DNA from: Anaeromyxobacter sp. Fw109-5
GTDB taxonomy: Bacteria > Myxococcota > Myxococcia > Myxococcales > Anaeromyxobacteraceae
Length of the DNA stretch: 64,000 bases
NCBI RefSeq assembly: GCF_000017505.1
Contig: NC_009675.1
Coordinates: 3,233,001 to 3,297,000, forward strand
Reading direction: 5' to 3'
Below the pieces are notes generated by a model. It saw only the letters and a list, made by a program, of their open reading frames with translations. It searched no databases and was not told where the DNA came from. The first letter of the stretch is position 1. The number at the start of each line of letters is the position of its first letter. Of this stretch, positions 44,622-54,366 are shown piece by piece. The position numbers were made by a program, and so were the translations under genes.

Positions 44622-44788
44622 GAACGAACTGTAGAGCGACGACGCGACGGGGCTCGATGTATTCGTCGGCGCACATCGCCCCGGGCGGTCGCGCGTGCAC
44701 GCTCGGTGCCGGCCCGCTGTGCGCGACGGGAGCAGAGCGACGCAGCGCGGTCCTTGACCCTCCGAGGGCTGCTTGCTTTGTCAGCACG

Positions 44789-46435
44789 ATGCCCACGCAC
44801 GATCCAGCGTTCACGGAGCACCTCCGGGGGGAGCCTCCGCCGGTCGTGGAGCCGCGCCGGCGCCCGCCGCGCCGCGGCGACTTCCCGATCGCAGCACTCC
44901 TCGTCGCGCTCGCCGCGGCGCTCGTGGGCGCGACCTTCGCCGCGCTCAGCACCGGCGACTTCATGCAGCACCTCGACCGGCAGGTGCACGCGATCCACTG
45001 CTCGTTCCTGCCCGGAGCCGCGAAGGACCTGGCCGCGAGCGGCTGCCGCACGGTCATGATGAGCCCCTACAGCTCGTTCTTCCGCGAGAGCCTCTGGGGC
45101 GGCGTGCCGGTGAGCCTCTGGGCGCTGGCCGTGTTCGCGTTCCTCGCCTACCGCACCGCGCTCGTCCTGTGGCGGGGCGAGACGTCCGAAGGCGAGACCA
45201 AGGTGCTCCTCGCCGCCTCCGTCCTGCCGGTCGCGATGTCGGCCCTGTTCGGCGCGGTCTCCGTCGTCGCGCTCGACACCCTCTGCAAGATCTGCATCGG
45301 CATCTACGCCGCGAGCGCGCTCTGCTTCGGCGGAGCGCTCTTCGCGTACCGCGCCCAGCGCGCCTCGGCGCCACGCGAGGCGCGGTTCGCGCCGGCGCTG
45401 CTGGAGGGCGCCGGTCTCGTCGCCTTGCTGACGGTGGCGTACGTCGTCCTCGCGCCGAAGCCGGATCCCAGGAGCGCGACGTCGGGGTGCGGCTCCCTGG
45501 TCCGGGCGGAGGACACCGCCGGGGTGATGATCCCGCTCACGTCGAGCCCCGGCGGCGCCCCGTCGATCGAGGTGCTCGATCCGCTGTGCGCCTCCTGCAA
45601 GGCGTTCGACGCGCGGCTCGCGGCGAGCGCGCTCGGCGAGCGGCTGCAGCTGAGGGGCGTGCTGTTCCCCCTCGACTCGGCCTGCAACTGGATGGTCACC
45701 GAGGCGGTCCACCCGGGCGCCTGCGCCGTCAGCGAGGCGGTCCTGTGCGCCGCGGGGGTGGGAGACGCCCCGAAGGACGGCGCCGCCGCGGCAGCCGTGC
45801 TCCGGTGGGCCTTCGCGCGCCAGGAGGACCTCCGGGCGCTCGGCGCGAGGGACGAGGCCGGGCTGCGGGCGGAGATCGAGCGGGAGTTCCCGGCCGTTCG
45901 CGGCTGCCTCGGCGGCGCGCTCGTCAGGAGCAAGCTCACGAAGAGCCTGCGGTGGGCCGTCGCCAACGCCGTCCCGGTGCTCACCCCGCAGCTGTTCGTG
46001 GGGGACGTCCGGATGTGCGACGAGGACACGGATCTCGGCCTCGAGTACACGCTGGCGCGCATGCTGTCGCCGGAGGCCGAGCGGGAGCGCGCCAGGATGC
46101 GCGCCGCCGAGCCGCCCCGCCCCGCTCCCCCGCCCCCGCTCGCGGACCTCCAGGCGGCGGCGCCGGTGAAGGCGCCCGACGAGGCCATGGCGAGCGCGAC
46201 CACGCCAGCCGCGCGACCGGCGAACGACCCCCCGTCTCCCGGGGAGTCCCAAGGGGCGGAGCCTCCGCGTTCGCCCACGCTCGTGGAGGCCGCGGCGAGG
46301 GAGGCGCCCGCCGAGCCGGCGCCGGACGAGGGCGGGGACGCGGAGCGCGCAGAGCCCACGCCGGAGCAGCCGCCCAGCGATCCCGAGGCGCCGCCCGAGG
46401 GCGTGCGCGCCTCGGGCGAGGAGACCGAGCCATGA
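44789..46435 (+). CDS. VKOR domain fused to a DsbA-like thioredoxin domain
   Basis: 548 residues, ATG at 44789. Residues 30-240 are a vitamin-K-epoxide-reductase membrane domain: four or five helices, the loop pair Cys in AIHCSFLPGAAKDLAASGCR, the conserved Ser in MMSPYSSFF and the active CxxC in DTLCKICIGIYAAS. Residues 270-430 are a periplasmic thioredoxin fold with IEVLDPLCASCKAFDARL (CxxC) and VPVLTPQLFVGD, which resembles the cis-Pro loop (here TPQ). The last 110 residues are a disordered Pro/Glu/Ala tail. VKOR-Dsb fusions oxidise secreted proteins and pass electrons to quinone, replacing DsbA/DsbB. The stop overlaps the next start as ATGA. Confidence 0.92.
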   Translation: MPTHDPAFTEHLRGEPPPVVEPRRRPPRRGDFPIAALLVALAAALVGATFAALSTGDFMQHLDRQVHAIHCSFLPGAAKDLAASGCRTVMMSPYSSFFRESLWGGVPVSLWALAVFAFLAYRTALVLWRGETSEGETKVLLAASVLPVAMSALFGAVSVVALDTLCKICIGIYAASALCFGGALFAYRAQRASAPREARFAPALLEGAGLVALLTVAYVVLAPKPDPRSATSGCGSLVRAEDTAGVMIPLTSSPGGAPSIEVLDPLCASCKAFDARLAASALGERLQLRGVLFPLDSACNWMVTEAVHPGACAVSEAVLCAAGVGDAPKDGAAAAAVLRWAFARQEDLRALGARDEAGLRAEIEREFPAVRGCLGGALVRSKLTKSLRWAVANAVPVLTPQLFVGDVRMCDEDTDLGLEYTLARMLSPEAERERARMRAAEPPRPAPPPPLADLQAAAPVKAPDEAMASATTPAARPANDPPSPGESQGAEPPRSPTLVEAAAREAPAEPAPDEGGDAERAEPTPEQPPSDPEAPPEGVRASGEETEP

Positions 46436-47121
46436 ACGACGCGTCCAAGCGCTGGATCCTCCTCGCCGCCGCGCTCGCGATCCCGACCGCGCTGGTGGTC
46501 ACCTGGGCGCGGGCGGCGGAGCGGCGGCTCGCGGAGAGCGGGGGCGCGGCCCGCGAGGTGGCGACCGCGAGCGTCGCGAACGACGCCTACTGCACGCCGG
46601 AGCTGAAGGCCATCGTCCGCCGCGTCGCCGGCGCCTGCGGCCTGCTCGACGCCGGCGGCGGGGGGAGGGGCTGCCAGCCGCTCCAGGCCAGGAAGGTGGC
46701 GGCGCTCTCCGGCAGCGACTTCAACGCCATCTTCGAGCCGCTCGCTCACCGCGCGCACATCGTCCAGTTCGACCCCGCGACGGCGGCGCTGGACGATCCC
46801 GCCCGGCGGCTGATCGAGCAGGCCTGGAGCGATCAGCGCGGCGGGAGCTTCTTCTTCGTCGTCACCCGCGCCAGCGCCGACGGCGACGAGAAGTACAACG
46901 AGGCGCTGAGCCGCGACCGCGCCAAGGCGGTGCTCGAGTACCTCGACGGCAAGTTCCACGACGAGGACCTCCGGAAGCAGGTGGGCCTGCTGTGGCTGGG
47001 CGAGGAGTTCGCGCAGCTGTCGACCGAGTTCTGCGGGTGGGACCGCTCCCGCTCCGGGACCTGCAGCCGCTCCGACATCAACCGCAGCGCCTTCATCGCC
47101 TGGATCGACTGTGCGATCTGA
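46432..47121 (+). CDS. Cys-containing OmpA-like membrane-anchored protein
   Basis: 229 residues, ATG overlapping the VKOR stop. One N-terminal helix (WILLAAALAIPTALVVTWA) anchors it. The periplasmic part has cysteines at NDAYCTPELKAIVRRVAGAC and GRGCQPLQARK. The C-terminal region resembles OmpA-type peptidoglycan binding: HIVQFDPATAALDDPARRLI, NEALSRDRAKAVLEYLDGKF, EFCGWDRSRSGTCSRSDINR, where DINR-S fits the R-x2-N-R-R-like end. Six or more Cys suggest disulfides made by the VKOR fusion. Translationally coupled to it and followed by a TlpA-like gene. Confidence 0.7.
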   Translation: MNDASKRWILLAAALAIPTALVVTWARAAERRLAESGGAAREVATASVANDAYCTPELKAIVRRVAGACGLLDAGGGGRGCQPLQARKVAALSGSDFNAIFEPLAHRAHIVQFDPATAALDDPARRLIEQAWSDQRGGSFFFVVTRASADGDEKYNEALSRDRAKAVLEYLDGKFHDEDLRKQVGLLWLGEEFAQLSTEFCGWDRSRSGTCSRSDINRSAFIAWIDCAI

Positions 47122-47761
47122 CCGGCGCGCGTCCGCCGGGGCGGCCGCGCTCCTCGTCCTGGCGCTCGGGACCGGGTGCCGGGAGCAGCCGGCCTCCGCG
47201 GCGGCCGCGGTCCCGGAGCGCTTCGCGGGGGTGCGGAAGCGCGACGCCTCCCCGGCGGCGCAGAGCCCGTTCTGCGAGCGCAGCTATCCCGCCGACGGCG
47301 CCGGCGCCCGCCGCTACGCGGCTCCTCCCCTGCGCCCCCTCCCCGGCGGCGAGGTCCGGCCCACCTCCGCGGGCACGAGCCAGGGGGCGAACGCCTGGAC
47401 CTGGCTCAATCTCTGGGCCACCTGGTGCACCCCGTGCGTCGAGGAGATGGACCTGCTCCGCCGCTGGCGCGACGGCTTCGCCCGCGACGGCCTCGAGGTC
47501 CGCTTCGAGCTCGTCAGCATCGACGCAGCGGATCGAGAGAGGGAGCTCGTCGCCTGGCGCTCGAAGGGCCTCCCCGGGCGGCTGGGCTGGCTGCGCTCGG
47601 AGGGCGAGCTCGCAGCGGTGCTCGACTCGCTGGGGGTGGCGCGGGACGCGATGATCCCGATCCACGCGCTCGTGGACGGCTCCGGCCGGCTGCGCTGCGT
47701 CCGCGTCGGCGCGGTGCACGAGCAGGACTACGCCGCGGTGAAGGCGCTGCTCGCGCCATGA
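47111..47761 (+). CDS. TlpA-like thioredoxin lipoprotein
   Basis: 216 residues, GTG start overlapping the previous gene by 11 bases. The signal ends with LLVLALGTGC, a lipobox. The active site is LNLWATWCTPCVEEMDLLRR (WCTPC, the TlpA/ResA type), and the cis-Pro region is ARDAMIPIHALVDGSGRLRC. Such proteins reduce disulfides in the periplasm, for example in apocytochromes or copper-site precursors. Its placement with a VKOR-DsbA fusion and a Cys-rich envelope protein suggests an oxidase-reductase pair acting on the same envelope substrates. Confidence 0.92.
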   Translation: MRSDRRASAGAAALLVLALGTGCREQPASAAAAVPERFAGVRKRDASPAAQSPFCERSYPADGAGARRYAAPPLRPLPGGEVRPTSAGTSQGANAWTWLNLWATWCTPCVEEMDLLRRWRDGFARDGLEVRFELVSIDAADRERELVAWRSKGLPGRLGWLRSEGELAAVLDSLGVARDAMIPIHALVDGSGRLRCVRVGAVHEQDYAAVKALLAP

Positions 47762-47840
47762 AACTCCGCCGGCGGCGCCTCGACGCCGGCCACGAGGCGC
47801 CCGCGGTCATGGTGACCGCCTCGCGGCGCAGCGCGTCCGT

Positions 47841-48392
47841 TCACGCGGGGCGCTGCGGGACGGCCAGCTCGTCCAGCGTCCGCCGGTAGACCGCGGCGTC
47901 TCGAGAGGAGAAGCAGCAGAAGATCGTCCGCTCGACGCTCGTCCCCCGCGCGATCGCGGCCAGGATCTCCCCGACGGCGATGCGGGTCGCCCGCTCGATG
48001 GGGAAGCCGTAGACGCCGGTCGAGATCGCAGGGAACGCGACCGAGCGGAGGCCATGCTCCTCGGCGAGCCGCAGCGCGCCCCGGTAGCAGGACGCGAGGA
48101 GGCCGTCCTCGCCCGCGCCGCCGCCCCTCCACACGGGGCCGACGGCGTGGAGCACGTACCGAGCAGCCAGGTCGTGACCCCCGGTCGGCTTCACCTCGCC
48201 CGTGCGTGCGCCACCCAGCCGGCGGCATTCCTCCAGCAGCTTCGGCCCCGCGGCGCGGTGGATGGCGCCGTCCACCCCGCCGCCGCCGAGGAGCGAGGTG
48301 TTCGCCGCGTTCACGATCGCGTCCACGGCGAGCGTCGTGATGTCACCCTCGACGACCTCCACGCGCCCGCCGGCCCAGCCGTGCTCCGCCAT
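47841..48392 (-). CDS. Macrodomain protein, O-acetyl-ADP-ribose deacetylase-like
   Basis: 183 residues from an ATG at 48392. Typical MacroD motifs: [60 protein letters not shown] and [20 protein letters not shown]. These hydrolyse O-acetyl-ADP-ribose or remove mono-ADP-ribose from proteins. The catalytic NAAN and GGVDGAIH segments are intact. It is convergent with the tlpA-like gene and divergent from a large membrane protein. No ADP-ribosyltransferase gene is seen nearby. Confidence 0.93.
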   Translation of the reverse strand: MAEHGWAGGRVEVVEGDITTLAVDAIVNAANTSLLGGGGVDGAIHRAAGPKLLEECRRLGGARTGEVKPTGGHDLAARYVLHAVGPVWRGGGAGEDGLLASCYRGALRLAEEHGLRSVAFPAISTGVYGFPIERATRIAVGEILAAIARGTSVERTIFCCFSSRDAAVYRRTLDELAVPQRPA

Positions 48393-48512
48393 GCGCCGTC
48401 CATAACCCGGCGCGCCCGTCCCGCGGAGACCTTCGCTGCGCCCCCACCCGGGCGCTCCCTCGCTCGCCCGGCCAGTCGCCTCCGCACGCCCCTTCGCGGT
48501 AAGAAGGACGCC

Positions 48513-50741
48513 ATGTCCCAGCCGAACGCCGCAGCCGACCTCTCTCCGGACGCGCCGGAGACGCCCGCAGCGCCGAGGTCGCGAGCGCGACACCGCTTCA
48601 AGTTCCACCGGGTAGGCGGACTCGATCAGGTCGCCCTGGAGACCGGCGCGGACCTCCTCGCGCTCGAGGAGCTGGACCAGAAGCTCTGGATCTCCCTCTC
48701 CTGCCCGACGCGCGGCCTCGAGCTCGATCCGCGCACGCTCGACCTCCTCGACCTCGATCGCGACGGGCGCGTCCGCGCCCCCGAGATCCTGGCGGCCATC
48801 CGCTTCTGCGCGGCGCGCCTGCGGGACGTGGGGCTCGTCCTGTTCGGCGCCGACTCGCTCGCGCTCGCCGAGCTCCGGGAGGACACGCCGGAAGGGACGG
48901 CCGCGCTCAGCGCCGCCCGCCACCTCCTCGAGCACGTCGGCCGGCCGGAGGCGACGTCGATCCGGGTGGAGGACGTCGCCGACACCACCAAGGTGTTCGA
49001 GCGGACGCTCTTCAACGGCGACGGCATCGTACCGCCCGAGGCGGCCACGGAGCTCGAGACGCGCCAGCTCCTCCACGACGTCCTCGTCACGATGGGCGGC
49101 ACGACGGACCGGAGCGGCAAGCCGGGGGTGGACCGCGCCCGCGTGGACGCGTTCTTCGCGGAGGCGGAGGCGTACGCGGACTGGTGGCGGTGCGGCCAGG
49201 AGCTCCCGGACGTGCTGCCGCTCGGCGAGCGGACCGCCGCCGCGCACGCCGCCGTCGAGGCGGTCCGCGCGAAGGTGGACGACTTCTTCGTCCGCTGCGG
49301 GCTGGCCGCCATGGAGCCCCGCTCCGCCGCCGCGCTGAACCGGACCGAGCCCGAGTTCGCCGCGCTGGCCGCGAAGGATCTGGCCTCCGCCCGCGCCGAC
49401 GTCGCCGCCTTCCCGATCGCGCGCATCGAGCCCGGTCGCGCGCTCCCGCTCGCGCAGGGCGTCAACCCCGCCTGGGCGGCCGCCGTCGCCGCCCTCCAGC
49501 GGGACGCCGTCGCGCCGCTCCACGGCGACGGGAAGGACGCGCTCACGCTCGAGGAGTGGACCTCGCTCGTCGCCCGGTTCGCGCCGTACGAGGCGTGGCT
49601 CGCGACGAAGCGGGGCGCGAAGGTGGAGGCGCTCGGGATCGCCCACGTGCGCAAGCTGCTCGCCGGGGCCGGCCGGACCGGCGCCGACGCCCTCCTCGCG
49701 AGGGACGAGGAGCTCGCGTCCGAGGCCGCTGCCATCGGTGACGTCGTCCGCCTGGTCCACTACCACCGCGACCTCGGGACGCTGCTCAAGAACTTCGTCT
49801 CGTTCGCGGACTTCTATGATCCCCTCCGCCCGGCGGTGTTCCAGGCGGGCACGCTCTTCCTCGACGCCCGCAGCTGCGAGCTGTGCATCCGCGTGGACGA
49901 CCCGGCTTCCCACTCGGCGCTCGCCTCGCTGTCGCGCATGTACCTGGCCTACTGCGAGTGCCGGCGGCCCGGCGGCGAGGCGATGAAGATCGTCGCCTGC
50001 TTCACCCAGGGCGACGCGGACTACCTCATGGTCGGCCGCAACGGCATCTTCTACGACCGCAAGGGCCGCGACTGGGACGCGACGATCGTGAAGATCGTGG
50101 AGAACCCGATCAGCCTCCGCCAGGCGTTCTGGGCCCCCTACAAGAAGGGGCTCAAGTTCGTCGAGGACCAGGTCGCGCGCTTCGCCCAGGCCAAGCAGAA
50201 GGCGGCGGACGAGAAGGTGGAGGGCACCGCGACGCGCGTGGCGGACGCCGCCATCCTGGAGAAGGCCCATCCCCCGCCGCCCGTGGACGTCGGCAAGATG
50301 GTGGGCATCATCGCCGCCCTCGGCGTCGGCATCGGCGCCCTGGGCACGCTCCTCGGCGGGTTCGTCACCGGGTTCATGGACCTGCAGCCGTGGTGGGCGA
50401 AGGGCGTCGCCGTCGGCGCCATGGTCCTCGTGGTGTCGGGCCCCTCGGTGCTCATCTCCTGGCTCAAGCTCAGGCACCGCACGCTCGGGCCCATCCTCGA
50501 CGCGAACGGCTGGGCCGTGAACGGCCGCGTCCGCATCAACCTGCCGCTCGGGACCGCGCTCACCGACCGCGCGGCGCTCCCGGCCGGCGCGCGCCGCCGC
50601 CTCGACGATCCCTACTCCGACGACCGCTCCCGTCGCCGCACGCGCCTGCTCTGGGCCGCCGCCCTCCTCGCCGCGCTCGCGCTCGCCGCCGCCCGCCACC
50701 TGGGCGCGTGGCCGTTCGGGCCGCCGTTCTGGCGGGGGTGA
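48513..50741 (+). CDS. Large protein with EF-hand-like segment and C-terminal membrane helices
   Basis: 742 residues, ATG at 48513. The N-terminal part ([20 protein letters not shown], then [20 protein letters not shown]) contains one canonical-looking EF-hand loop, [12 protein letters not shown], and a second candidate in [13 protein letters not shown] near residue 340. The middle is helical and unrecognised, with [20 protein letters not shown] and [20 protein letters not shown]. Membrane helices lie at about 600-660 ([20 protein letters not shown] and [18 protein letters not shown]) and near the C-terminus ([16 protein letters not shown]). Calcium binding and membrane attachment are inferred. 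I cannot name the family. Confidence 0.75.
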   Translation: MSQPNAAADLSPDAPETPAAPRSRARHRFKFHRVGGLDQVALETGADLLALEELDQKLWISLSCPTRGLELDPRTLDLLDLDRDGRVRAPEILAAIRFCAARLRDVGLVLFGADSLALAELREDTPEGTAALSAARHLLEHVGRPEATSIRVEDVADTTKVFERTLFNGDGIVPPEAATELETRQLLHDVLVTMGGTTDRSGKPGVDRARVDAFFAEAEAYADWWRCGQELPDVLPLGERTAAAHAAVEAVRAKVDDFFVRCGLAAMEPRSAAALNRTEPEFAALAAKDLASARADVAAFPIARIEPGRALPLAQGVNPAWAAAVAALQRDAVAPLHGDGKDALTLEEWTSLVARFAPYEAWLATKRGAKVEALGIAHVRKLLAGAGRTGADALLARDEELASEAAAIGDVVRLVHYHRDLGTLLKNFVSFADFYDPLRPAVFQAGTLFLDARSCELCIRVDDPASHSALASLSRMYLAYCECRRPGGEAMKIVACFTQGDADYLMVGRNGIFYDRKGRDWDATIVKIVENPISLRQAFWAPYKKGLKFVEDQVARFAQAKQKAADEKVEGTATRVADAAILEKAHPPPPVDVGKMVGIIAALGVGIGALGTLLGGFVTGFMDLQPWWAKGVAVGAMVLVVSGPSVLISWLKLRHRTLGPILDANGWAVNGRVRINLPLGTALTDRAALPAGARRRLDDPYSDDRSRRRTRLLWAAALLAALALAAARHLGAWPFGPPFWRG

Positions 50742-50745
50742 CCGC

Positions 50746-51336
50746 TCAGTCCCCGCTCAGCCCCCGGATCGCCCCGGTGGCCATGTCGTAGACCCAGCCG
50801 TGGATGCGCAGCCTGCGAGCGTTCAGCGCGTGGCGCACGAACGGGTACTCGCGCAGGTGCTCGAGCTGGAGCCGCACGTTCTCCTCCACGATGAGGCGCG
50901 AGCGCTGCTCCGCAGGCAGCTCGACGTGGAGCCCGCGCAGCTTCTCGTCGACGCGCTCCTTCGCCTTGTAGGCGTTGATGAGCCAGACCGGGATGTACTT
51001 GTCGTTCCCGTCGTCCTCGTCGAGCGCCGCGATGCCGCCGCAGCCGTAGTGCCCGCAGATGACGACGTCCGGGATCTCGAGGTGGTTGATCGAGAACTCG
51101 AGGACCGCGGAGAGGTTCCAGTCGTTCGTCGCGACGACGTTTCCCACGTTGCGGTGCACGAACACCTCGCCGGCGTGGGTGCCGGTGATGATGTTCACCG
51201 GCACGCGGGAGTCGGAGCACCCGATCCACAGCACGGTGGGGTGCTGGCCCCGGGCGAGCTCCGCGAAGAACTCCTTCTCGCGGGCGAACGTCTCCGCGAC
51301 GAAGCGGCGGTTTCCCTCGAGCAGCTTCGTGATCAT
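50746..51336 (-). CDS. Beta-class carbonic anhydrase
   Basis: 196 residues, ATG behind TCCGGAGGTCGTG. The zinc ligands and active-site dyad are present: Cys40, Asp42 and Arg44 in [15 protein letters not shown], then His96 and Cys99 in [23 protein letters not shown] is also conserved. The enzyme interconverts CO2 and bicarbonate, supplying carboxylases. It is a short, complete member of the family. It lies convergent with the EF-hand-like gene (4 bases between stops) and divergent from the OmpA lipoprotein gene. Confidence 0.95.
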   Translation of the reverse strand: MITKLLEGNRRFVAETFAREKEFFAELARGQHPTVLWIGCSDSRVPVNIITGTHAGEVFVHRNVGNVVATNDWNLSAVLEFSINHLEIPDVVICGHYGCGGIAALDEDDGNDKYIPVWLINAYKAKERVDEKLRGLHVELPAEQRSRLIVEENVRLQLEHLREYPFVRHALNARRLRIHGWVYDMATGAIRGLSGD

Positions 51337-51502
51337 CACGACCTCCGGACGGCGCTGGCACACGATGCCGCAGCGCGATCGGCCCTGCCAGCGCGAGGGT
51401 GCTCCGCGCGCGCCGTGCGCCGCACATGGGCGCCGGACTCCCTCCTTTGCCCGTCCCACGCGCTCGGTACAATGCGGCCTCCCCTTCGCCGGAGGTCAAC
51501 CG

Positions 51503-52273
51503 ATGCGCGCCGTCCTCGTCGTCGCCCTCGCCGGGCTCACGTCCGCCTGCGTCTCGCAGGGCAAGTTTCGCAACAAGGCCGCCGAGGCCGATCAGCTGAG
51601 GGCCCGCGGGGCGGAGCTCGAGGCCGCGCTCTCGACGACGCAGGGCGAGCTCGCCAGCTCCCGCGACGAGGCGTCCGCGCTGAAGGCGCAGCTCGACGCG
51701 CTCTCCGCGTCGAAGCAGCAGCTGCAATCCCAGGTCGCCGACCTCGCCACCTCCAAGACGAAGCTCGAGACCGTCAAGGCGGAGCTCGAGAAGAAGAGCT
51801 CCGAGTACGAGAAGATGGCGAACGCGCTCCGCGGCGAGATCGACGCCGGCCGGGTGGAGCTCACCGAGCTGCGCGGCAAGATGACCGTCAAGATGAAGGA
51901 CAAGATCCTCTTCTCGTCCGGCTCGGCGACGCTCGGGCGGGCCGGGAAGGACGCGCTCCGCGCGGTGGCCGAGGTGCTGACCGGCGTGGAGGGCAAGGTC
52001 ATCCGCGTCGAGGGGCACACCGACAACGTGCCGCTCGGCCGCGGCTTCGCGACGAACTGGGACCTGTCGGTCGCGCGCGCCCTCGCGGTCGTGCGCTTCC
52101 TGCAGGAGTCGGGCGTCCAGCCCTCGCGCCTGGCCGCCGCCGGCTACGGCGAGCACCAGCCGATCGCCTCGAACGACACGCCCGAGGGCCGCAGCCAGAA
52201 CCGGCGCATCGAGATCGTCCTCGCGCCCGGGGAGCTGCCCGAGCCGGCCCCGGCGGCGCCCGCCGGGACGTGA
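51503..52273 (+). CDS. OmpA-family peptidoglycan-binding lipoprotein
   Basis: 256 residues; the ATG follows GCCGGAGGTCAACCG. The lipobox is ALAGLTSAC (Cys16). Residues 25-125 are a long coiled coil (ADQLRARGAELEAALSTTQG, LDALSASKQQLQSQVADLAT). The OmpA domain follows: KILFSSGSATLGRAGKDALR, VIRVEGHTDNVPLGRGFATN, WDLSVARALAVVRFLQESGV and PEGRSQNRRIEIVL, which includes the Asp and Arg that grip diaminopimelate. It should link the outer membrane to the cell wall across the periplasm. A Pro/Ala tail ends the protein. Confidence 0.93.
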   Translation: MRAVLVVALAGLTSACVSQGKFRNKAAEADQLRARGAELEAALSTTQGELASSRDEASALKAQLDALSASKQQLQSQVADLATSKTKLETVKAELEKKSSEYEKMANALRGEIDAGRVELTELRGKMTVKMKDKILFSSGSATLGRAGKDALRAVAEVLTGVEGKVIRVEGHTDNVPLGRGFATNWDLSVARALAVVRFLQESGVQPSRLAAAGYGEHQPIASNDTPEGRSQNRRIEIVLAPGELPEPAPAAPAGT

Positions 52274-52289
52274 TGCATGAGGTGGGGCC

Positions 52290-53606
52290 CTACGCCCCTC
52301 CGCCCGCGCGCGGCGGCGTCCGGCGCCTGCCGCGGGTCCGGGCGCGCCGCACGCCGAGCGCCCTCGTCTCCGCCTCGATCCGGGCGACGAGCGCCGCCGG
52401 CTCCGCGAGGACCGCCGTGTCCGCCCGGACGCCCACCCGCACGTCCCCGGCGTAGCCCAGGACGCTCACGCCGAGCCCCAGGTTCGCCGGGTGCGGCACC
52501 CAGAACATCGCGGCCGCGAGCGGGCGGCCCGCGAGGTGGATGGGGCTCCTCGGCCCGGGGAGGTTCGTCAGGACGAGCGACGCCTTGCGCGCGAAGAAGC
52601 GGGTCAGCGCGTGCTGCACGGCGCTCGGCGCGTAACCGGCGAGCGCGAGCACGTCGTGCGCCACGAGCGCGCCCGCCCCGGAGCGCAGCGCCGCGACCCG
52701 CGCGTGGACCGCCTCGAGCCGCGCGCGCGCCGCCGCCAGGTCGACCGGCAGGTCGAGGAACACGAGCCCGAAGCGGTTCCCCAGCGACGCGTCGGCGCCG
52801 AGATCGGGCCGGCCCGGACGGAAGTTCACGGGGATGAACGCCCGCACCGGGCGCGGCGGCCGCCCGCCCCGCGACACGAGCGGCCGGAGGGCGCCGGCGA
52901 TCGCCGCCACCACGAGGTCGTTCACCGTCGCTCCCGCGCGGTGGGCCGCCTCGCGGATCGCGTCGAGCGGCAGAGCGTCCGACCACGCCACCCTCCGCAC
53001 GCCGGAGAGCGGCGCCGCGGAGAGGGCGGGAGGATCGCTCGGCATCGCCGCGAGGCGAGCGAGCGTCACGGCGAACCCGGCCGCCTCGCGCACGGCGGTG
53101 AGGTCCGGCCGGCCCGGCCAGGCGTGCGCCGCCGGATCGATCCGGGCGCGCGGCGCCTCCTGCGCGGCGTGCTCGTCGGCGAGCGCGAGCAGCAGCGCCA
53201 CCAGCGCGAACCCGTCCCCGAGCGCGTGCTGCAGCTTCGCCACGATCGCGCCGCCGCCGCCGCGCTCCCGCACCACGTGCACGCGCCACAGCGGATGCGC
53301 CGGATCGAGCCACGAGGTGGCCACCTCGCCGATGAAGTCGCGGAGCGCGCCGGGTGGGAGCTCCGTCGCGGTGAGGTGGCGGCGCAGCGAGAAGCCCGGA
53401 TCGAGCTCCCAGCCCGGCGCCCCGATCCAGGCCGGCACGGGACGCTGGCGGAAGCGCTCGACGGAGAGGAGCCGCTCCTCGACGAGCCGCTTCACCCGCC
53501 CCAGCTCCACGGCCCCACGGAACGCGAGGAGCGCGACCACGTCGGTCTCGTTCCTCGGACGATCCATCCGGTACCAGGCGGCGTCGCCGGCGGTCATCCG
53601 CTGCAT
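52290..53606 (-). CDS. Wax ester synthase / diacylglycerol acyltransferase
   Basis: 438 residues, ATG at 53606. The WS/DGAT order is clear: N-terminal MTAGDAAWYRMDRPRNETDV, DPAHPLWRVHVVRERGGGG (PLW motif), the catalytic segment KLQHALGDGFALVALLLA, VNDLVVAAIAGALRPLVSRG (ND motif) and VLTNLPGPRSPIHLAGRPLA. The usual HHxxxDG appears as QHALGDG: the catalytic His127 and Asp131-Gly132 are kept while the first His is Gln. The enzyme transfers acyl-CoA to fatty alcohols or diacylglycerol to store neutral lipid. It is convergent with the OmpA lipoprotein gene. Confidence 0.9.
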   Translation of the reverse strand: MQRMTAGDAAWYRMDRPRNETDVVALLAFRGAVELGRVKRLVEERLLSVERFRQRPVPAWIGAPGWELDPGFSLRRHLTATELPPGALRDFIGEVATSWLDPAHPLWRVHVVRERGGGGAIVAKLQHALGDGFALVALLLALADEHAAQEAPRARIDPAAHAWPGRPDLTAVREAAGFAVTLARLAAMPSDPPALSAAPLSGVRRVAWSDALPLDAIREAAHRAGATVNDLVVAAIAGALRPLVSRGGRPPRPVRAFIPVNFRPGRPDLGADASLGNRFGLVFLDLPVDLAAARARLEAVHARVAALRSGAGALVAHDVLALAGYAPSAVQHALTRFFARKASLVLTNLPGPRSPIHLAGRPLAAAMFWVPHPANLGLGVSVLGYAGDVRVGVRADTAVLAEPAALVARIEAETRALGVRRARTRGRRRTPPRAGGGA

Positions 53607-53898
53607 GCCGAACCCCCGGCCGGCGCTGCACCCCCGCGCCGGTGCTGCACCCCTCGCGTGCAGCGTAGCGCCGTGCCACGAGGCGGCGTCCCCGTCCACG
53701 CGGGGCCCGGGAGCCGAGCCCCGCGCCGGCGCCGCGTGCGGACGGGCGCTCGTCCGCCCTCCGGCCCGCCGCACCCTCCGGGCGGACGGGTCGTCGCTGC
53801 CCACCGCCGCGGGTGGCTACTCATGGTGATGACGCTGCGTGATCGCGGCGAGCCCGGAGCGCGCGGCGGCCCGAGGAGCGGGGCGCCCGGAGGTGGCG

Positions 53899-54366
53899 GT
53901 GAGGCAGGAGAAGAGCGACGAGGGAGCGCGGGGCCTGTTCTCGATCGCGTTCACGCGGCTGCAGGACGTCATCTACCTCGCGCTCGGCGCGCTGCTGGGC
54001 GTGAGCGCCGTCGCCCTCGTGGTCCACGGCGGCATCGATCTGGTCCGCGCCATCCTCGCCGGGGTGGACGTCGCCGCGGTCGTCACGCTCCTCGACCGCA
54101 TCCTGCTCGCGCTCATGGTCGTGGAGCTGCTCTACACGGTGCAGGTCTCCTTCCGCGAGCACGCCCTCCTGCCGGAGCCGTTCCTGCTCGTCGCCCTCAT
54201 CGCCGCGGTCCGGCGGATCCTGGTCATCACCGCGGAGCTCGGCGCGAAGCCCGGGGTTCCGGAGGACGTCTTCCGCCACGTGATGTGGGAGCTCGTCCTG
54301 CTCACTGGCCTCATCCTCGTGCTGGTCGCCTCCGTCGTGATCCTGCGGAAGCGGGCGGCGGACTGA
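53899..54366 (+). CDS. PsiE-like phosphate-starvation-inducible membrane protein
   Basis: 155 residues from a GTG behind GGAGGTGGC; an ATG at 53839 is possible. Four membrane helices: VIYLALGALLGVSAVALVVH, LLDRILLALMVVELLYTV, PFLLVALIAAVRRILVITAE and LVLLTGLILVLVASVVILRK. The EPFLLVALIAAVRRILVITA segment is typical of the PsiE/DUF4149-like family. PsiE responds to phosphate or carbon limitation in E. coli, but its activity is unknown. The 3' end overlaps the convergent methyltransferase gene by 56 bases. Confidence 0.82.
   Translation: MRQEKSDEGARGLFSIAFTRLQDVIYLALGALLGVSAVALVVHGGIDLVRAILAGVDVAAVVTLLDRILLALMVVELLYTVQVSFREHALLPEPFLLVALIAAVRRILVITAELGAKPGVPEDVFRHVMWELVLLTGLILVLVASVVILRKRAAD

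Noticed and set aside
47841-50699. 952-codon minus-strand frame running from the macrodomain gene through the EF-hand-like gene
   Set aside because: Only its last 184 codons are a real gene (macrodomain). The rest is a shadow of the plus-strand gene and lacks any motif.
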